A stretch of 63,222 nt of DNA. Source: JBHELQ01 sp046262995. GTDB taxonomy: Bacteria > Actinomycetota > Thermoleophilia > Solirubrobacterales > Thermoleophilaceae. This document shows, in pieces, positions 9,390 through 18,503 of the stretch. The stretch's first letter is position 1, and each line of letters begins with the position of its first letter. The stretch lies in assembly GCA_046262995.1 (NCBI GenBank), contig JBHELQ010000086.1, forward strand, positions 1 to 63,222, in the 5' to 3' direction. Both the position numbers and the translations under genes were made by a program. The notes under the pieces are model-generated. The model did no database searches. It was not told where the DNA came from and worked only from the letters and a program-made list of their open reading frames with translations.

Positions 9390-10183
9390 CCGTCCGGAGG
9401 CGGCCGGCGACTGATCTGCACCAGGCGCTCGCGATAGCCGTCGGCCGGCTCATCCGGGCCGGGTCGGGCGCGCACGACGGCGAGCGCCTCCTCGAGCCAG
9501 CGTTCCCACTCGGGGCGCCGGCTTGCGTCGAGCCGTCCGAGCTCCTGCGCCAGGTCGAGCAGCGCGTCCGCGACTTCCCGGCCCAGGTCCTTCTTGTCCC
9601 GCACCGGCCCCCGATAGCGCCCGAGCTGCACCAGCCGGAAGCTGTTCCCCGTGGCGGACACGCGTGCGTTGAGGTAGGCCTCCAGGGCGAAGCCGAGGGG
9701 CAGCCGCCCAAGTGCCAGACGGGTGTTCAGGAGCCTGAAGCCGCTCAGGGGCACGTGCCCGAAGCGCCCGGCCCCGTCCGGGAAGAGCGCGGCCATCAGC
9801 GGCTCGTAGACCGCGACAGTGGTGGCGAGGAAGCGCTTCTCGGGCCAATCGAATTCGCCGACGAGCATGTCGGCGGGAGCGTGGCGGAGCTCCCCGGCCA
9901 GCGTGAGCGGGATGTTGACCTCGGACTCCTGGATGTCCGCATCGATCAGACACAGGTGGGAGGTCTCACAGCACTCGAGCACCGCGGCGATCGCGCGCCC
10001 CTTTCCGCGCGGCGCACTGAGCACCTCGACCCCCGACGCGGCGGCGACCGCGGCCGAGTCATCGCTCGAGCCGCTGTCCACGAACAGAACGCGCTCGCCC
10101 GGCTCCGCCGCCTCGAGCGCCTGCTCGACGGCGTTCTCCAGCAGCGCCGCCTCGTTGCGGCCCACGACGGCAAATGTGATCAA
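9386..10183 (-). CDS. Family 2 glycosyltransferase
   Basis: 265-residue GT-A-type enzyme. It starts ITFAVVGRNEAALL and has the nucleotide-binding DSGSSDDS and the metal-binding D-x-D in LIDADIQ. No membrane anchor is evident. The only suitable start is TTG at 10183, which gives a TTGA overlap with the stop of the MBL gene; a GTG seven codons inside is less likely because it removes the first beta strand. It lies between the MBL hydrolase and the PIG-L deacetylase in one transcription unit. Donor and acceptor are unknown. Confidence 0.8.
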   Translation of the reverse strand: MITFAVVGRNEAALLENAVEQALEAAEPGERVLFVDSGSSDDSAAVAAASGVEVLSAPRGKGRAIAAVLECCETSHLCLIDADIQESEVNIPLTLAGELRHAPADMLVGEFDWPEKRFLATTVAVYEPLMAALFPDGAGRFGHVPLSGFRLLNTRLALGRLPLGFALEAYLNARVSATGNSFRLVQLGRYRGPVRDKKDLGREVADALLDLAQELGRLDASRRPEWERWLEEALAVVRARPGPDEPADGYRERLVQISRRPPPDG

Positions 10184-10980
10184 GGCGCGATCCCGCTTCC
10201 GGCGGCCCCCGCCAGCGCTTGCAGGTTGCGGGCGTGGAGCTCGCGCTGCCAGGCGCCCTCGCGGCCCGGCGGCAGCTCGGGCCGCTCCACCCCCGCCTCG
10301 AGGGCATCGAGGTAGTCGGCGTCCTCGTCGACGATCCGCGCCGCCTGCTCGCGGGCCAGGGGCGGCCCGTGCCCGGGCACGACGTAGTCGACCCGCTCGA
10401 GCACACGGGCCAGGCGTGCAAGCGTCGAGCGGTAGCCGGTCGGCGATCCGCCTGGGGAGATCGTGGGGATCTCGACGGGCGAGAGGTAGTCGCCGCAGCA
10501 GAGCAGGCCCAGCTCCGGCGCCGCGATCGCCATGCCGTCCTCCACGTGCCCCTCGGCGGGGTGCAGCTCGAGCTCCATGGGACCGAGCTCGAGCTTCCCG
10601 GGCACGGGCAGCGGCTGCAGGTCCCCGAGCGACAGGGGGCCGCGCTCCACGTACAGCTCCTCGTCCTGCCGACGGAGCTCGCGCTGGGCCGCCCCGGGCT
10701 CCGCCCGCAGCCGCAGAGCGGTCGACTCCGCCACGCCGAGCGCGAGCCGCGGGAAGGCGGCGCGCCCCAGCAGGTGGTCGAAGTCGGCGTGGGTCGCGAG
10801 CATGCCGTCCGGGGTGAAGCCGGCCTGCGAGAGCAGGTCGGGCAGGGCCTCGAGCTCGTCGGGGAAGTAGGGCGAGTCGACCAGCATGCACTCGCCGCCC
10901 GCCCGCAGCGCGATGGTGGTCGTCTGCCACATCCGGCTCGTGACGACGAGCGCGTCGCGGTGCAGCGAGACCGCTTGCAT
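10180..10980 (-). CDS. MBL-fold metallo-hydrolase
   Basis: 266 aa metallo-beta-lactamase fold. The metal motif THADFDHLLG is an HxDxDH variant near residue 63; further ligands are in AEGHVEDGM, CCGDYLS and PGHGPPL. It resembles glyoxalase II-like hydrolases, without a domain that fixes the substrate. It starts 8 nt after the dehalogenase stop and ends inside the GT2 start, so it sits in the same leftward operon (dehalogenase, MBL, GT2, PIG-L). Confidence 0.85.
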   Translation of the reverse strand: MQAVSLHRDALVVTSRMWQTTTIALRAGGECMLVDSPYFPDELEALPDLLSQAGFTPDGMLATHADFDHLLGRAAFPRLALGVAESTALRLRAEPGAAQRELRRQDEELYVERGPLSLGDLQPLPVPGKLELGPMELELHPAEGHVEDGMAIAAPELGLLCCGDYLSPVEIPTISPGGSPTGYRSTLARLARVLERVDYVVPGHGPPLAREQAARIVDEDADYLDALEAGVERPELPPGREGAWQRELHARNLQALAGAAGSGIAP

Positions 10981-10988
10981 GGCGCGAG

Positions 10989-11672
10989 CTAGGCCGCGCC
11001 GAGGAGCTTGCCGGCCTCGCGGAAGGTCTTGACCTCGGCGGTCGGCTTCTTCTGGCCCTGCTCGAGCTCCTCACCCGAGCGGTTCACCCAGATCACCGGC
11101 ACGCGCTGCTTCAGGCAGGGCTCGACGTCGGTGGGATACCCGGACGCGACGTGCACCCAGTTCTTCTTGCGGCCCTCGATCCGGCGCGCGCACTCCTTGA
11201 AGTGCGCGGGGTCGGGCTTGTAGCTCCGCACCTGCTGCGCCGTCACCACCAGGTCGAAGTCCGTGCGCAGGTGCCGCCGCGTCGCCCCGAGCAGCTTGTC
11301 GTCGATGTTGGAGAGGATTCCGATCTCGTACTTCTTCGTGAGGCGCTCGAGTTGCGCATTGGTCTCCCGAAACGGGGTCCACGAGGGAACGCTGTTGGGG
11401 AGGAAGTTGGAGCGCACGTTCTCGAGCTCCCAGCCCAGATCCGCCGCGACCCTGATCGCGGCGCGGCGGAGAACCTCCGCGTAGAGCTCGTAGGAACCGC
11501 GCTGGATGTCGCGCTGAACCTCGATGAAGCTGGGGATCAGCTCGTCGCGATTGATCGTGAAGCCGTCCCGGTCGGCCTCCTTCTGGAATGCGTCGTACAC
11601 CCCCGACTCCCAGTCGATCAGGGTGCCGTAGCAGTCGAAGGTGACGAACTTGACGTCTTTGGGAAGGGCCAT
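10989..11672 (-). CDS. Haloacid dehalogenase, type II (HAD superfamily)
   Basis: 227 aa. The HAD motif I is FDCYGTLIDWE (nucleophile Asp), motif II Ser lies in GILSNIDD, motif III Lys in YKPDP, and the C-terminal region contains HVASGYPTDVEP. The pattern matches the 2-haloacid dehalogenase branch, in which a typical phosphatase Asp is replaced. The ATG at 11672 was preferred to an upstream in-frame start because it is at the conserved N-terminus MALPKDVKFVTFD. It is divergent from sucC with only 47 nt between starts. Physiological substrate unknown; many members act on phosphate esters. Confidence 0.85.
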   Translation of the reverse strand: MALPKDVKFVTFDCYGTLIDWESGVYDAFQKEADRDGFTINRDELIPSFIEVQRDIQRGSYELYAEVLRRAAIRVAADLGWELENVRSNFLPNSVPSWTPFRETNAQLERLTKKYEIGILSNIDDKLLGATRRHLRTDFDLVVTAQQVRSYKPDPAHFKECARRIEGRKKNWVHVASGYPTDVEPCLKQRVPVIWVNRSGEELEQGQKKPTAEVKTFREAGKLLGAA

Positions 11673-11719
11673 TGGATAGGGTCTCGCGCCCGCCGCGCGG
11701 CGGCGCATTCTACGTATCC

Positions 11720-12937
11720 ATGGACCTCCTCGAATACCAGGGCAAGGAGCTCTTCAAGAAGCACGGGGTCCGGGTTCCGGCCGGCCAGCACGCCGCCTCC
11801 GTGCCGGAAGCCGTGGAGGCGGCGGAGCAACTGGGCTTTCCCGTCGTGATCAAGGCCCAGGTGCAGATCGGGGGCCGCGGCAAGGCGGGCGGGATCAAGC
11901 TGGCGAAGGACCGCGAGGAGGCGGAGCAGCATGCACAGGCCATCCTGGGCATGGACATCCGGGGCCTGACCGTGCATGAGCTGTACGTGGAGCAGGCCTC
12001 CGAGATCTCGGAGGAGTACTACGCCGCCATCCTGCTCGACCGCGGCGCAAAGCGGACCATGGCGATGCTCTCGCGCATGGGAGGAATGGACGTGGAGGAG
12101 ATCGCCGACAGGGACCCCACGGCGATCGCGCGCCTGCACGTCGACCCGCTGATCGGCTTCCACGACTTCCACGGGCGGCGGCTGGCGTTCGAGGCGGGCA
12201 TAGCCGAGGACGTGGTGCGCCCGGTGGGAGCGATGCTCGGCGAGCTGTACGACGTCTACGAGAGCGAGGACGCGACGCTCGTGGAGGTCAACCCCCTGCT
12301 CGTGACCGCCGAGCGCGAGGTCGTGGCGCTCGACGCGAAGGTCACGATCGACGGCAACGCCCTGTATCGCCACCCCGACACCGCCGCCTTCCGCAACCCG
12401 AGCGCCGAGGACCCGCAGGAGCAGCTGGCGAAGGAGCGCGGGGTGACCTTCGTCAAGCTCGACGGCAACGTCGGCATCCTCGGGAACGGCGCGGGGCTCG
12501 TGATGTCGACGCTGGACGTGGTGGCCCAGGCCGGGGGCAGCCCGGCCAACTTCCTCGACGCGGGCGGCGGCGCCAAGGCCGACGAGATCACAAGCGCCGT
12601 CGAGGTGATCCTGTCGAACCCCAAGGTCACGGCCGTGCTGTTCAACATCTTCGGCGGCATCACCCGCTGCGACGAGGTCGCGCGCGGGCTGATCGAGGCC
12701 TTCTCGCGGATCGAGGTCAAGGTCCCATTCGTCGTCAGGCTGGACGGCACGAACGACGAGGAGGGACGGCGCCTGCTGGCGGAGGCCGCGCTTCCGAACG
12801 TCCACGTCGAGCAGACGATGCTCGGCGCCGCCTCGCGCGTGGTGGAGCTGGCGGGCCCCGTGCCGGACGAGGGCGAGGGGATCGAGTCGACCCCGGCCGG
12901 CGCAGCGGCGAGCGCCGACCCGGAGGCCGCCCCGTGA
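11720..12937 (+). CDS. sucC: Succinate-CoA ligase beta subunit
   Basis: TCA-cycle enzyme interconverting succinyl-CoA and succinate with formation of ATP or GTP (405 aa). It begins MDLLEYQGKELFKKHGV, has the ATP-grasp elements QVQIGGRGKAGGI and EVNPL, and the subunit-contact region FNIFGGITRCDEVA. The C-terminus carries a short Ala/Pro-rich tail of about 20 residues beyond the usual end. The ATG at 11720 was chosen over an upstream in-frame start by the conserved N-terminus. It is co-transcribed with sucD through a GTGA overlap. Confidence 0.97.
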   Translation: MDLLEYQGKELFKKHGVRVPAGQHAASVPEAVEAAEQLGFPVVIKAQVQIGGRGKAGGIKLAKDREEAEQHAQAILGMDIRGLTVHELYVEQASEISEEYYAAILLDRGAKRTMAMLSRMGGMDVEEIADRDPTAIARLHVDPLIGFHDFHGRRLAFEAGIAEDVVRPVGAMLGELYDVYESEDATLVEVNPLLVTAEREVVALDAKVTIDGNALYRHPDTAAFRNPSAEDPQEQLAKERGVTFVKLDGNVGILGNGAGLVMSTLDVVAQAGGSPANFLDAGGGAKADEITSAVEVILSNPKVTAVLFNIFGGITRCDEVARGLIEAFSRIEVKVPFVVRLDGTNDEEGRRLLAEAALPNVHVEQTMLGAASRVVELAGPVPDEGEGIESTPAGAAASADPEAAP

Positions 12938-13833
12938 GCATCCTCGTCGGCGCCGACACGAAGCTGGTCGTCTCCGGCCTGACCGGCCGCGAGGGCAGCT
13001 TCCACGGCCTGAACAACCGCCGCTACGGCACGCAGCTCGTGGCCGGTGTCACGCCGGGCAAGGGGGGCCAGGACGTGGAGGGGGTCCCCGTCTTCGACAC
13101 GGTGCACCGCGCGGTCGAGGAGACCGGCGCCAACACGAGCATGGTGTTCGTGCCGCCCCGCTTCGCGGCCGACGCGATCTTGGAGTCCGCCGATGCCGGC
13201 GCGGAGCTCGTGATCTGCATCACCGAGGGCATCCCGGTGCGGGACATGCTCGAGGTCTACACCCACCTGAGGCGCGACGGCCGCACTCGCCTGATCGGGC
13301 CCAACTGCCCCGGCGTGCTGTCTCCCGGCAAGGCCAACGTCGGGATCATCCCCGCGCACTTCTTCTCCGAGGGGAACGTGGGGCTGGTCTCCCGCAGCGG
13401 CACGTTGACCTACCAGATCGGCAACGAGCTGGCCCAGCGCGGCTTCGGCAACTCGAGCATCGTGGGCATCGGCGGCGATCCGATCGTGGGCTCGAGCTTC
13501 ATCGACGTGATCGAGCTGTTCGAGCGGGACGACCAGACGGAGCTGATCGTGATGTGCGGCGAGATCGGCGGGGACGAGGAGGAGCGCACGGCGGACTACA
13601 TCGCCGAGCGCGTGTCCAAGCCGGTGCTCGCGTACATCGCGGGCTTCACGGCGCCCCCGGGCAAGACGATGGGTCACGCGGGCGCGATCGTCTCCGGCTC
13701 GAAGGGGACTGCCGCCGCGAAGGCCGAGGCGCTCGAGGAGAAGGGCGTGCGCGTGGGGCGCGACCCGACGCAGGTGGCCGACATCGCGGCCGAGCTGCTG
13801 GCCTCTAGCGCGCGAGCAGGCGCGACACCGTAG
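12934..13833 (+). CDS. sucD: Succinate-CoA ligase alpha subunit
   Basis: 299-residue CoA-binding subunit that carries the phosphohistidine intermediate: His248 in GHAGAIVSG. The CoA-binding GLTGREGSFH and the IGPNCPGV block are intact. The GTG start overlaps the sucC stop (GTGA). The last 29 nt overlap the 3' end of the convergent deacetylase gene. Confidence 0.97.
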   Translation: MSILVGADTKLVVSGLTGREGSFHGLNNRRYGTQLVAGVTPGKGGQDVEGVPVFDTVHRAVEETGANTSMVFVPPRFAADAILESADAGAELVICITEGIPVRDMLEVYTHLRRDGRTRLIGPNCPGVLSPGKANVGIIPAHFFSEGNVGLVSRSGTLTYQIGNELAQRGFGNSSIVGIGGDPIVGSSFIDVIELFERDDQTELIVMCGEIGGDEEERTADYIAERVSKPVLAYIAGFTAPPGKTMGHAGAIVSGSKGTAAAKAEALEEKGVRVGRDPTQVADIAAELLASSARAGATP

Positions 13834-14575
13834 TCGGGGCGTAGCCCCTGCGACGGAGCCCTCGCAGGATCCGCGGGAGCGCCCGCACGGTTCGAGCGCG
13901 CACCCCGCCGCCGTCGTGCATGAGCACGATCGACCCCGGGCGGATGTCGCTCAGGACCAGCCGCGCGATCGCCTTGGGCGGCAGTCTCAGATAGTCGGCC
14001 GTGTCCACGTCCCAGCGCACGGTCGTCATGCCGAGCCCCGCCGCCGAGCGGACGAGGCGGCGATCGATCATCCCGTAGGGGGGTCGGAACACGCACGGAG
14101 GGCGGCCGGTCGCGTGCGTGAGCGCGTCACGCGTCCGCCGCAGCTCCCAGCGGCTCGGCAGCGGCGGGTGACTCCACGAGTGGTCTCCCAGCTCGTCCCC
14201 GTCTGCGACGGCGCGGCGCAGGGTGGACTGCCGCCCGGCGATGTTCATTCCCAGCACGAAGAAGGTGGCGTTCGCGCGGCGGCGGCGGAGCGAGCGCAGG
14301 ACACGGGGGGTGAAGGAGCTCGGCCCGTCGTCGAAGGTCAGCGCCACCAGCCGGCGGCGATGGGGGCCGTGGCGGCGTGGAGCCCGCCGGGGCGCGGGGC
14401 ACCCGAGCCGGAAACGCCCCGGGACAGGCGAGTACCAGCGAGCGGTCGCGAAGGAGTGGGCGGGCGTGAGCAGCCCGCCGCGCGCCTGCTTGCCGTGGGC
14501 GACCGCGCCGACGACGGCCCCTCCGCTCAGCATCAGCGCGAGTGCCAGCGCCCACAGGCGGGCAGGGTCGTTCAG
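13805..14575 (-). CDS. Membrane-anchored polysaccharide deacetylase (NodB domain), CTG start proposed
   Basis: NodB-type carbohydrate esterase 4 domain: TFDDGPSSF (catalytic base Asp and metal Asp), HSWSH (metal His pair), RPPYG, and LMHDGGG. Length is 256 aa from CTG or 242 aa from the first ATG (14533). The CTG at 14575 adds NDPARLWALALA, which completes a hydrophobic signal anchor, and it forms a CTGA overlap with the stop of the upstream HTH gene, like the GTGA and TTGA overlaps elsewhere here. It probably deacetylates cell-wall glycan outside the membrane. Its 3' end overlaps that of sucD. Confidence 0.8.
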   Translation of the reverse strand: MNDPARLWALALALMLSGGAVVGAVAHGKQARGGLLTPAHSFATARWYSPVPGRFRLGCPAPRRAPRRHGPHRRRLVALTFDDGPSSFTPRVLRSLRRRRANATFFVLGMNIAGRQSTLRRAVADGDELGDHSWSHPPLPSRWELRRTRDALTHATGRPPCVFRPPYGMIDRRLVRSAAGLGMTTVRWDVDTADYLRLPPKAIARLVLSDIRPGSIVLMHDGGGVRARTVRALPRILRGLRRRGYAPTTVSRLLAR

Positions 14576-14823
14576 CCGTTCCAGAGCTCGGCGGGCAGAT
14601 CCGACAGCGTTGCGAAGAGCTCGTCGCGCTGCTCGCGGCCGTCGAGCCCGAGCTCGCTCGCGAGCGACTCAAGGGCGGCGGCCCGCCGCCGCCTCACCTC
14701 CTCCGAATCGCCGCCGGTCACCCGCGCGATCTCCTCGTCCGGGAGCCCGCGCCGCCGCGACAGGTCGAGCAGCGCCCGGGCCTGCGGCTCGAGGCCGGCC
14801 AGAGCGGACCCCAGATCCTTCAT
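14572..14823 (-). CDS. Small helix-turn-helix protein, sigma-region-4-like
   Basis: 83 residues (88 if a GTG at 14838 is used). The middle, around LSRRRGLPDEEIARVTGG and the basic helix that follows, looks like the HTH of sigma factor region 4 or a small DNA-binding regulator. There is no other domain. Its stop overlaps the proposed CTG start of the deacetylase, so the two are likely co-expressed. Function not known; neither start has a convincing Shine-Dalgarno. Confidence 0.6.
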   Translation of the reverse strand: MKDLGSALAGLEPQARALLDLSRRRGLPDEEIARVTGGDSEEVRRRRAAALESLASELGLDGREQRDELFATLSDLPAELWNG

Positions 14824-14884
14824 TCGCACGGCGACCACGACGGAGGATCGTATTCCCCGTCGCTGGCGTTATCGTGGCGGCTCG

Positions 14885-16024
14885 ATGCCCGAACCCTCCA
14901 AGATCTCCCTGGCCCGCGGCGCGCCCTCGCTCGACATCGTCGCCGTCGACGATCTGCGAGCCGCGGCCGATGCGGCCTTCAGCCGCGACCCCGGCGGGGC
15001 GTTCTCCTACGGCACTTCGGCGGGCTATCCGCGGCTGGTCGAGTGGATCGCGGGCCGGCACGAGCTTGCGAAGGAGCAGGTCGTGGCCACGAACGGCTCG
15101 ATGCAGGCGGACGCCTTCCTGTTCGAGCAACTGGTGCAGCCGGGCGACGTGGTCGTGGTCGAGGCGCCGACCTACGACCGCACCCTGCTCGCCCTGCGCA
15201 AGCTCGGCGCCGAGGTCGTGGCGATCCCGCTGGAGGACGACGGGATCGACGTCAGCGCGCTCGAGCGGGCACTCGAGTCGGGAACGCGTCCGCGACTCGC
15301 TCACATCATCCCCAACTTCCAGAACCCGGCCGGCTGCACGCTGTCGCTCGAGAAGCGCAGGCGGCTGCTCGCGCTGGCGGAGCAGCACGATTTCGTGATC
15401 TTCGAGGACGACCCTTACGGCGATCTTCGCTTCGAGGGCGAGCAGCTGCCGAACATGCTCTCGCTCGACGGCGGCGAGCGCGTGGTGTACGCGTGCTCGT
15501 TCTCGAAGACGGTCTGCCCCGGAATCCGCGTGGGCTACCTGGCCGGCCCCGAGCAGCTGATCGGGGCCATCCGCAAGCTGGCCACCGAGACCTACATCTC
15601 CCCGAGCATGGTGTCCCAGGCGATCGTCGCGGAGTTCTGCGAGTCGGGCGCGATCGACAGCTCGATAGAGGTGGTCAAGCGGGCGCTGCGCGAGCGGCGC
15701 GACGCGACCTGCCAGGCGCTCGAGGAGCATCTGCCCGCCGCCGCCTTCGTCTCGCCGCAGGGCGGTTACTTCCTGTGGGTGGACCTGCCTGAGGACGGCC
15801 CTGACGTGAGCGAGCTGGAGCGCGCCGCGGGCGAGCGGGGGGTCGCGTTCGTCAAGGGCACCGAGTTCTTGCTCGATGGCGGATCGCATTCGCTGCGGAT
15901 CGCCTACTCGGGCGTCTCGGCGGACGAGGCGCGCACGGGCGTGGAGCGCGTGGCCGAGGCCTGGCACGAGCTCGGCGGCCCGCGGGCGGAGGAGGCCGCC
16001 GGCCGCCAGAGCAGCCGGGCGTGA
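14885..16024 (+). CDS. PLP-dependent aminotransferase, class I/II (MocR/AAT-like)
   Basis: 379 aa fold-type I PLP enzyme. The PLP-binding lysine is in ACSFSKTVCPGIRVGY; NFQNPAGCTLS and EDDPYGDLRF are the PLP-contact motifs of the 2-aminoadipate/valine-pyruvate/MocR aminotransferase group. There is no N-terminal GntR domain, so it is a stand-alone enzyme. The ATG at 14885 is the only start before the conserved N-terminus. The stop overlaps the start of the downstream membrane gene. Substrate cannot be assigned. Confidence 0.88.
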   Translation: MPEPSKISLARGAPSLDIVAVDDLRAAADAAFSRDPGGAFSYGTSAGYPRLVEWIAGRHELAKEQVVATNGSMQADAFLFEQLVQPGDVVVVEAPTYDRTLLALRKLGAEVVAIPLEDDGIDVSALERALESGTRPRLAHIIPNFQNPAGCTLSLEKRRRLLALAEQHDFVIFEDDPYGDLRFEGEQLPNMLSLDGGERVVYACSFSKTVCPGIRVGYLAGPEQLIGAIRKLATETYISPSMVSQAIVAEFCESGAIDSSIEVVKRALRERRDATCQALEEHLPAAAFVSPQGGYFLWVDLPEDGPDVSELERAAGERGVAFVKGTEFLLDGGSHSLRIAYSGVSADEARTGVERVAEAWHELGGPRAEEAAGRQSSRA

Positions 16025-16755
16025 GCGCCCCGCGGCTCGAGCTACACCGCCCTCGCGAGACCTCGGCCCTGTTCGCCGATGCGTTCCGCGTCTACCGCCG
16101 GCACCTGGCGGCCTTCCTCGGGATAGCGGCGGCGATCGTGGTCCCGGTGGACCTGATCGTCTCCGGCGTCGGGCTGAAAGAGCTGACGAGCTCCTACGAC
16201 CGGTCGCCACCGGTCGGCCAGGCGGTCCTCTCCACGCTCGTGAGCTTCCTGGTCACGGGTCCGCTGATCACGGCGACCTGCGTCTACGCGCTGCGCCGGC
16301 TCGCCGCCGGCGAGCCCCCCAGGGCGGGGCGCTCGCTCACCGACGGCCTGGAGGCGTTCACTCCGATCTTCCTGGCCGTCCTGCTGGCCGCCGCCGGGAT
16401 CGCCGCGGGCCTGCTGCTCATAGTGCCGGGGATCTACCTGGCGATCCGCTGGTACTTCGTCCCCCAGGCGGTGGTGGTCGACGGCCGCCGGGGACCGGCG
16501 GCCCTGACCGGGAGCGGGGACGTCGTGAAGGGACGATGGTGGCGAACGTTCGGCGTGGTGCTGCTCGCCAACCTCGCGGCCGCCCTGCCCGCGCTGGCGC
16601 TGCTGGCGCCATTCACGGCGCTGGCGAAGAGCGCCGACCGCGAGGTCTGGCGTCTGGCGGGCGAGGCGCTCGCCACCACGCTGACGGCCCCGTTCGTGGC
16701 ACTCGTCTCCACCCTGCTCTGGTTCGACCTGCGCAGCCGTCGCGGGGCCGGCTGA
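16021..16755 (+). CDS. Polytopic membrane protein, unknown function
   Basis: 244 aa with about five or six membrane segments, for example around LAAFLGIAAAIVVPVDLIV, FLAVLLAAAGIAAG and LLANLAAALPALALLAP, and a conserved-looking VPGIYLAIRWYFVPQ. This resembles the YciC/glycerophosphodiesterase-membrane-domain group of integral proteins, but no catalytic residue is recognisable. The GTG start overlaps the aminotransferase stop (GTGA). Confidence 0.7.
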   Translation: MSAPRLELHRPRETSALFADAFRVYRRHLAAFLGIAAAIVVPVDLIVSGVGLKELTSSYDRSPPVGQAVLSTLVSFLVTGPLITATCVYALRRLAAGEPPRAGRSLTDGLEAFTPIFLAVLLAAAGIAAGLLLIVPGIYLAIRWYFVPQAVVVDGRRGPAALTGSGDVVKGRWWRTFGVVLLANLAAALPALALLAPFTALAKSADREVWRLAGEALATTLTAPFVALVSTLLWFDLRSRRGAG

Positions 16756-16776
16756 GCGCCGGGACCTGTGCGTAGG

Positions 16777-17490
16777 TCAGCGCCCGTAGCGGTCCCGGCC
16801 CAGCACAAGCTGGTCCGGTAGCGCGGTGCGCGGCGGCGGGGACGGGTCGGCCGACACCGAGACCGTCTCCGCCACGCTGCGCGTGACGGCGATCGGGCCG
16901 CCGTCAGACTCCAGCACGACCTGGCCCTCGTCGCCCTGCCCCAGCGTGCCCTCCAGGCCCGGCTGGAGGCCCGAGTCCTTCAGGTAGTGGAGCACGTCCT
17001 CCGCCTCGTTCTCGAAGCGCAGCACCCTCACGTGGGCGCCCTTCTGGACGTCGGCCAGCGGCACCCCCGCCTCGCGCGAGCCCTCGAAGATCGGATGGCC
17101 GTGGGGACATGTGCGGGCGTCGCCGATCGCCTTCAACATGCGCTCCTCCACGACCGGGGACATCCAGTGCTCGAGCCGCTCGGCCTCCTCGTGCACCTGG
17201 TCCCAGGGGATGTCGAACACGTCCGTCAGGAAGCGCTCGATCAGCCGGTGGCGGCGCACGATGTGCGCGGCGTGCTCCTGGCCGGAGTCGGTGAAGGTAA
17301 GCGACTTGTCGGCGTCCCTGATCACGTAGCCGTCAGCCTCGAGGCGGCCGATCATCTCGTGGACGGTCGGCGCCGAGACCTGCATGGCCCGCGCCATGTT
17401 GGCGGCGGTGATCGGCAGACCGGCCTCCTGCAGCCAGTAGATGATCTGGAGGTACTCCTCCTCCGCGACCGTGGCCTGCTCGTGGGCCAT
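16777..17490 (-). CDS. DtxR/MntR family metal-dependent transcriptional regulator
   Basis: 237 aa. An N-terminal winged helix (about residues 5-70; ITAANMARAMQVSAPTVHEM is the HTH) is followed by a dimerisation and metal-binding domain with H79, the EEAERLEHW helix, and CPHGHPI, and a C-terminal SH3-like FeoA domain. It would sense Fe(II) or Mn(II) and repress uptake genes; no obvious metal transporter is adjacent. Divergent from the DNA ligase with 35 nt between starts. Confidence 0.92.
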   Translation of the reverse strand: MAHEQATVAEEEYLQIIYWLQEAGLPITAANMARAMQVSAPTVHEMIGRLEADGYVIRDADKSLTFTDSGQEHAAHIVRRHRLIERFLTDVFDIPWDQVHEEAERLEHWMSPVVEERMLKAIGDARTCPHGHPIFEGSREAGVPLADVQKGAHVRVLRFENEAEDVLHYLKDSGLQPGLEGTLGQGDEGQVVLESDGGPIAVTRSVAETVSVSADPSPPPRTALPDQLVLGRDRYGR

Positions 17491-17525
17491 CGAAGGGATC
17501 CTAGCTGCGATCCTGAGGCGCCCAG

Positions 17526-18485
17526 ATGAGCCTTCCCCTGTCCCCTCCGGTCGCTCCGCAGCTCGCCCGCTCGGCGAAGGAGCTGCCCGAGGGCGGCCAG
17601 TGGCGCTACGAGCCGAAGTGGGACGGGTTCCGCACGATCGTCTTCCGCGACGGCGAGGAGGTGAGGCTTCAGAGCCGCAACGGCAAGCCGATGAACCGCT
17701 ACTTCCCCGAGGTGGTCGAGCAGGTGCGGAAGCTGCGGGTCGAGCGACTGGTCCTCGACGGCGAGCTGGTCGTGGTGGTGGACGGGGTGCAGGAGTTCGA
17801 CCTGCTGTCGCAGCGGATCCACCCGGCGGCGTCGCGGGTGGAGCGCCTGGCGACTGAGACTCCCGCGCACTTCGTGGCCTTTGACCTGCTGGCGGAAGGC
17901 GATGAAGCGCTGCTGGAGCTGCCCTACGAGAGGCGCCGGGAACGGCTCGCCGGGGTCGTCGCAGCCCCTGTCGAGCTCACCCCGGTCGCCGGGGACACCG
18001 GCGGAGCGGCGGAGTGGCTGACGGGCAGCTCCGAGGGCGTGATCGCGAAGCTCGCCGATGCCCCCTACCTGCCCGGCGAGCGCAAGGGAATGGTCAAGAT
18101 CAAGCGCGTCCGCACCGCCGACGCGGTCGTGCAGGCCTTCCGCCTCGGCAAGGAGGAGGGCACCGTGGGCTCGCTGATCCTCGCGATGTACGGGGACGAC
18201 GGCGAGCTCCACACGGTCGGCCACACCTCCAGCTTCAAGGCCAGGGAGAAGCGCGAGCTGCTCGAGCTGCTCGAGCCCTACCGGACCCACGAGCAGGGAA
18301 GCGGCGAGCCGAGCCGCTGGAAGTCCGACGAGGAGCTCGTGTGGGAGGGGCTCCGCCCCGAGCTCGTCTGCGAGGTGCGCTTCGACCACATCACCGGACA
18401 GCGCATCCGCCACGGTGCGAGGTTCGTGCGGTGGAGGCCGGACAAACGTCCACAAGACTGCCTGCTGGCGGAACTTCGGAACTAG
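17526..18485 (+). CDS. ATP-dependent DNA ligase (LigC-type)
   Basis: 319 residues. The adenylation motif I is EPKWDGFR with the AMP-accepting Lys near residue 35; motif III/IIIa is DGELVVVV and AFDLLAEG, motif IV SSEGVIAKL, motif V GMVKIKR. A C-terminal OB domain follows, without fused nuclease or polymerase domains. Short ligases of this type act in base-excision or break repair in actinobacteria. A stand-alone LigD-type polymerase lies at 33226-34275. No Ku gene is seen in the window. Confidence 0.92.
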   Translation: MSLPLSPPVAPQLARSAKELPEGGQWRYEPKWDGFRTIVFRDGEEVRLQSRNGKPMNRYFPEVVEQVRKLRVERLVLDGELVVVVDGVQEFDLLSQRIHPAASRVERLATETPAHFVAFDLLAEGDEALLELPYERRRERLAGVVAAPVELTPVAGDTGGAAEWLTGSSEGVIAKLADAPYLPGERKGMVKIKRVRTADAVVQAFRLGKEEGTVGSLILAMYGDDGELHTVGHTSSFKAREKRELLELLEPYRTHEQGSGEPSRWKSDEELVWEGLRPELVCEVRFDHITGQRIRHGARFVRWRPDKRPQDCLLAELRN

Positions 18486-18502
18486 GAGGGGGTTGTCCTC
18501 CT
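18484..18502 (+). promoter_or_regulatory. Hairpin burying the Shine-Dalgarno before the sugar dehydrogenase
   Basis: Perfect 6-bp inverted repeat, AGGAGG at 18484-18489 and CCTCCT at 18497-18502, with a 7-nt loop, ending one base before the ATG at 18504. The left arm is the best Shine-Dalgarno match and overlaps the ligase stop codon. In RNA it would be paired, so translation of the dehydrogenase may depend on ribosomes coming from the ligase gene or on hairpin melting. Confidence 0.5.
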
Positions 18503-18503
18503 G

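Noticed and set aside
12256..13677. 473-codon open frame antisense to sucC and sucD
   Set aside because: Low-complexity His/Asp/Arg/Val-rich translation typical of the reverse strand of GC-rich genes; sucCD are unambiguous.
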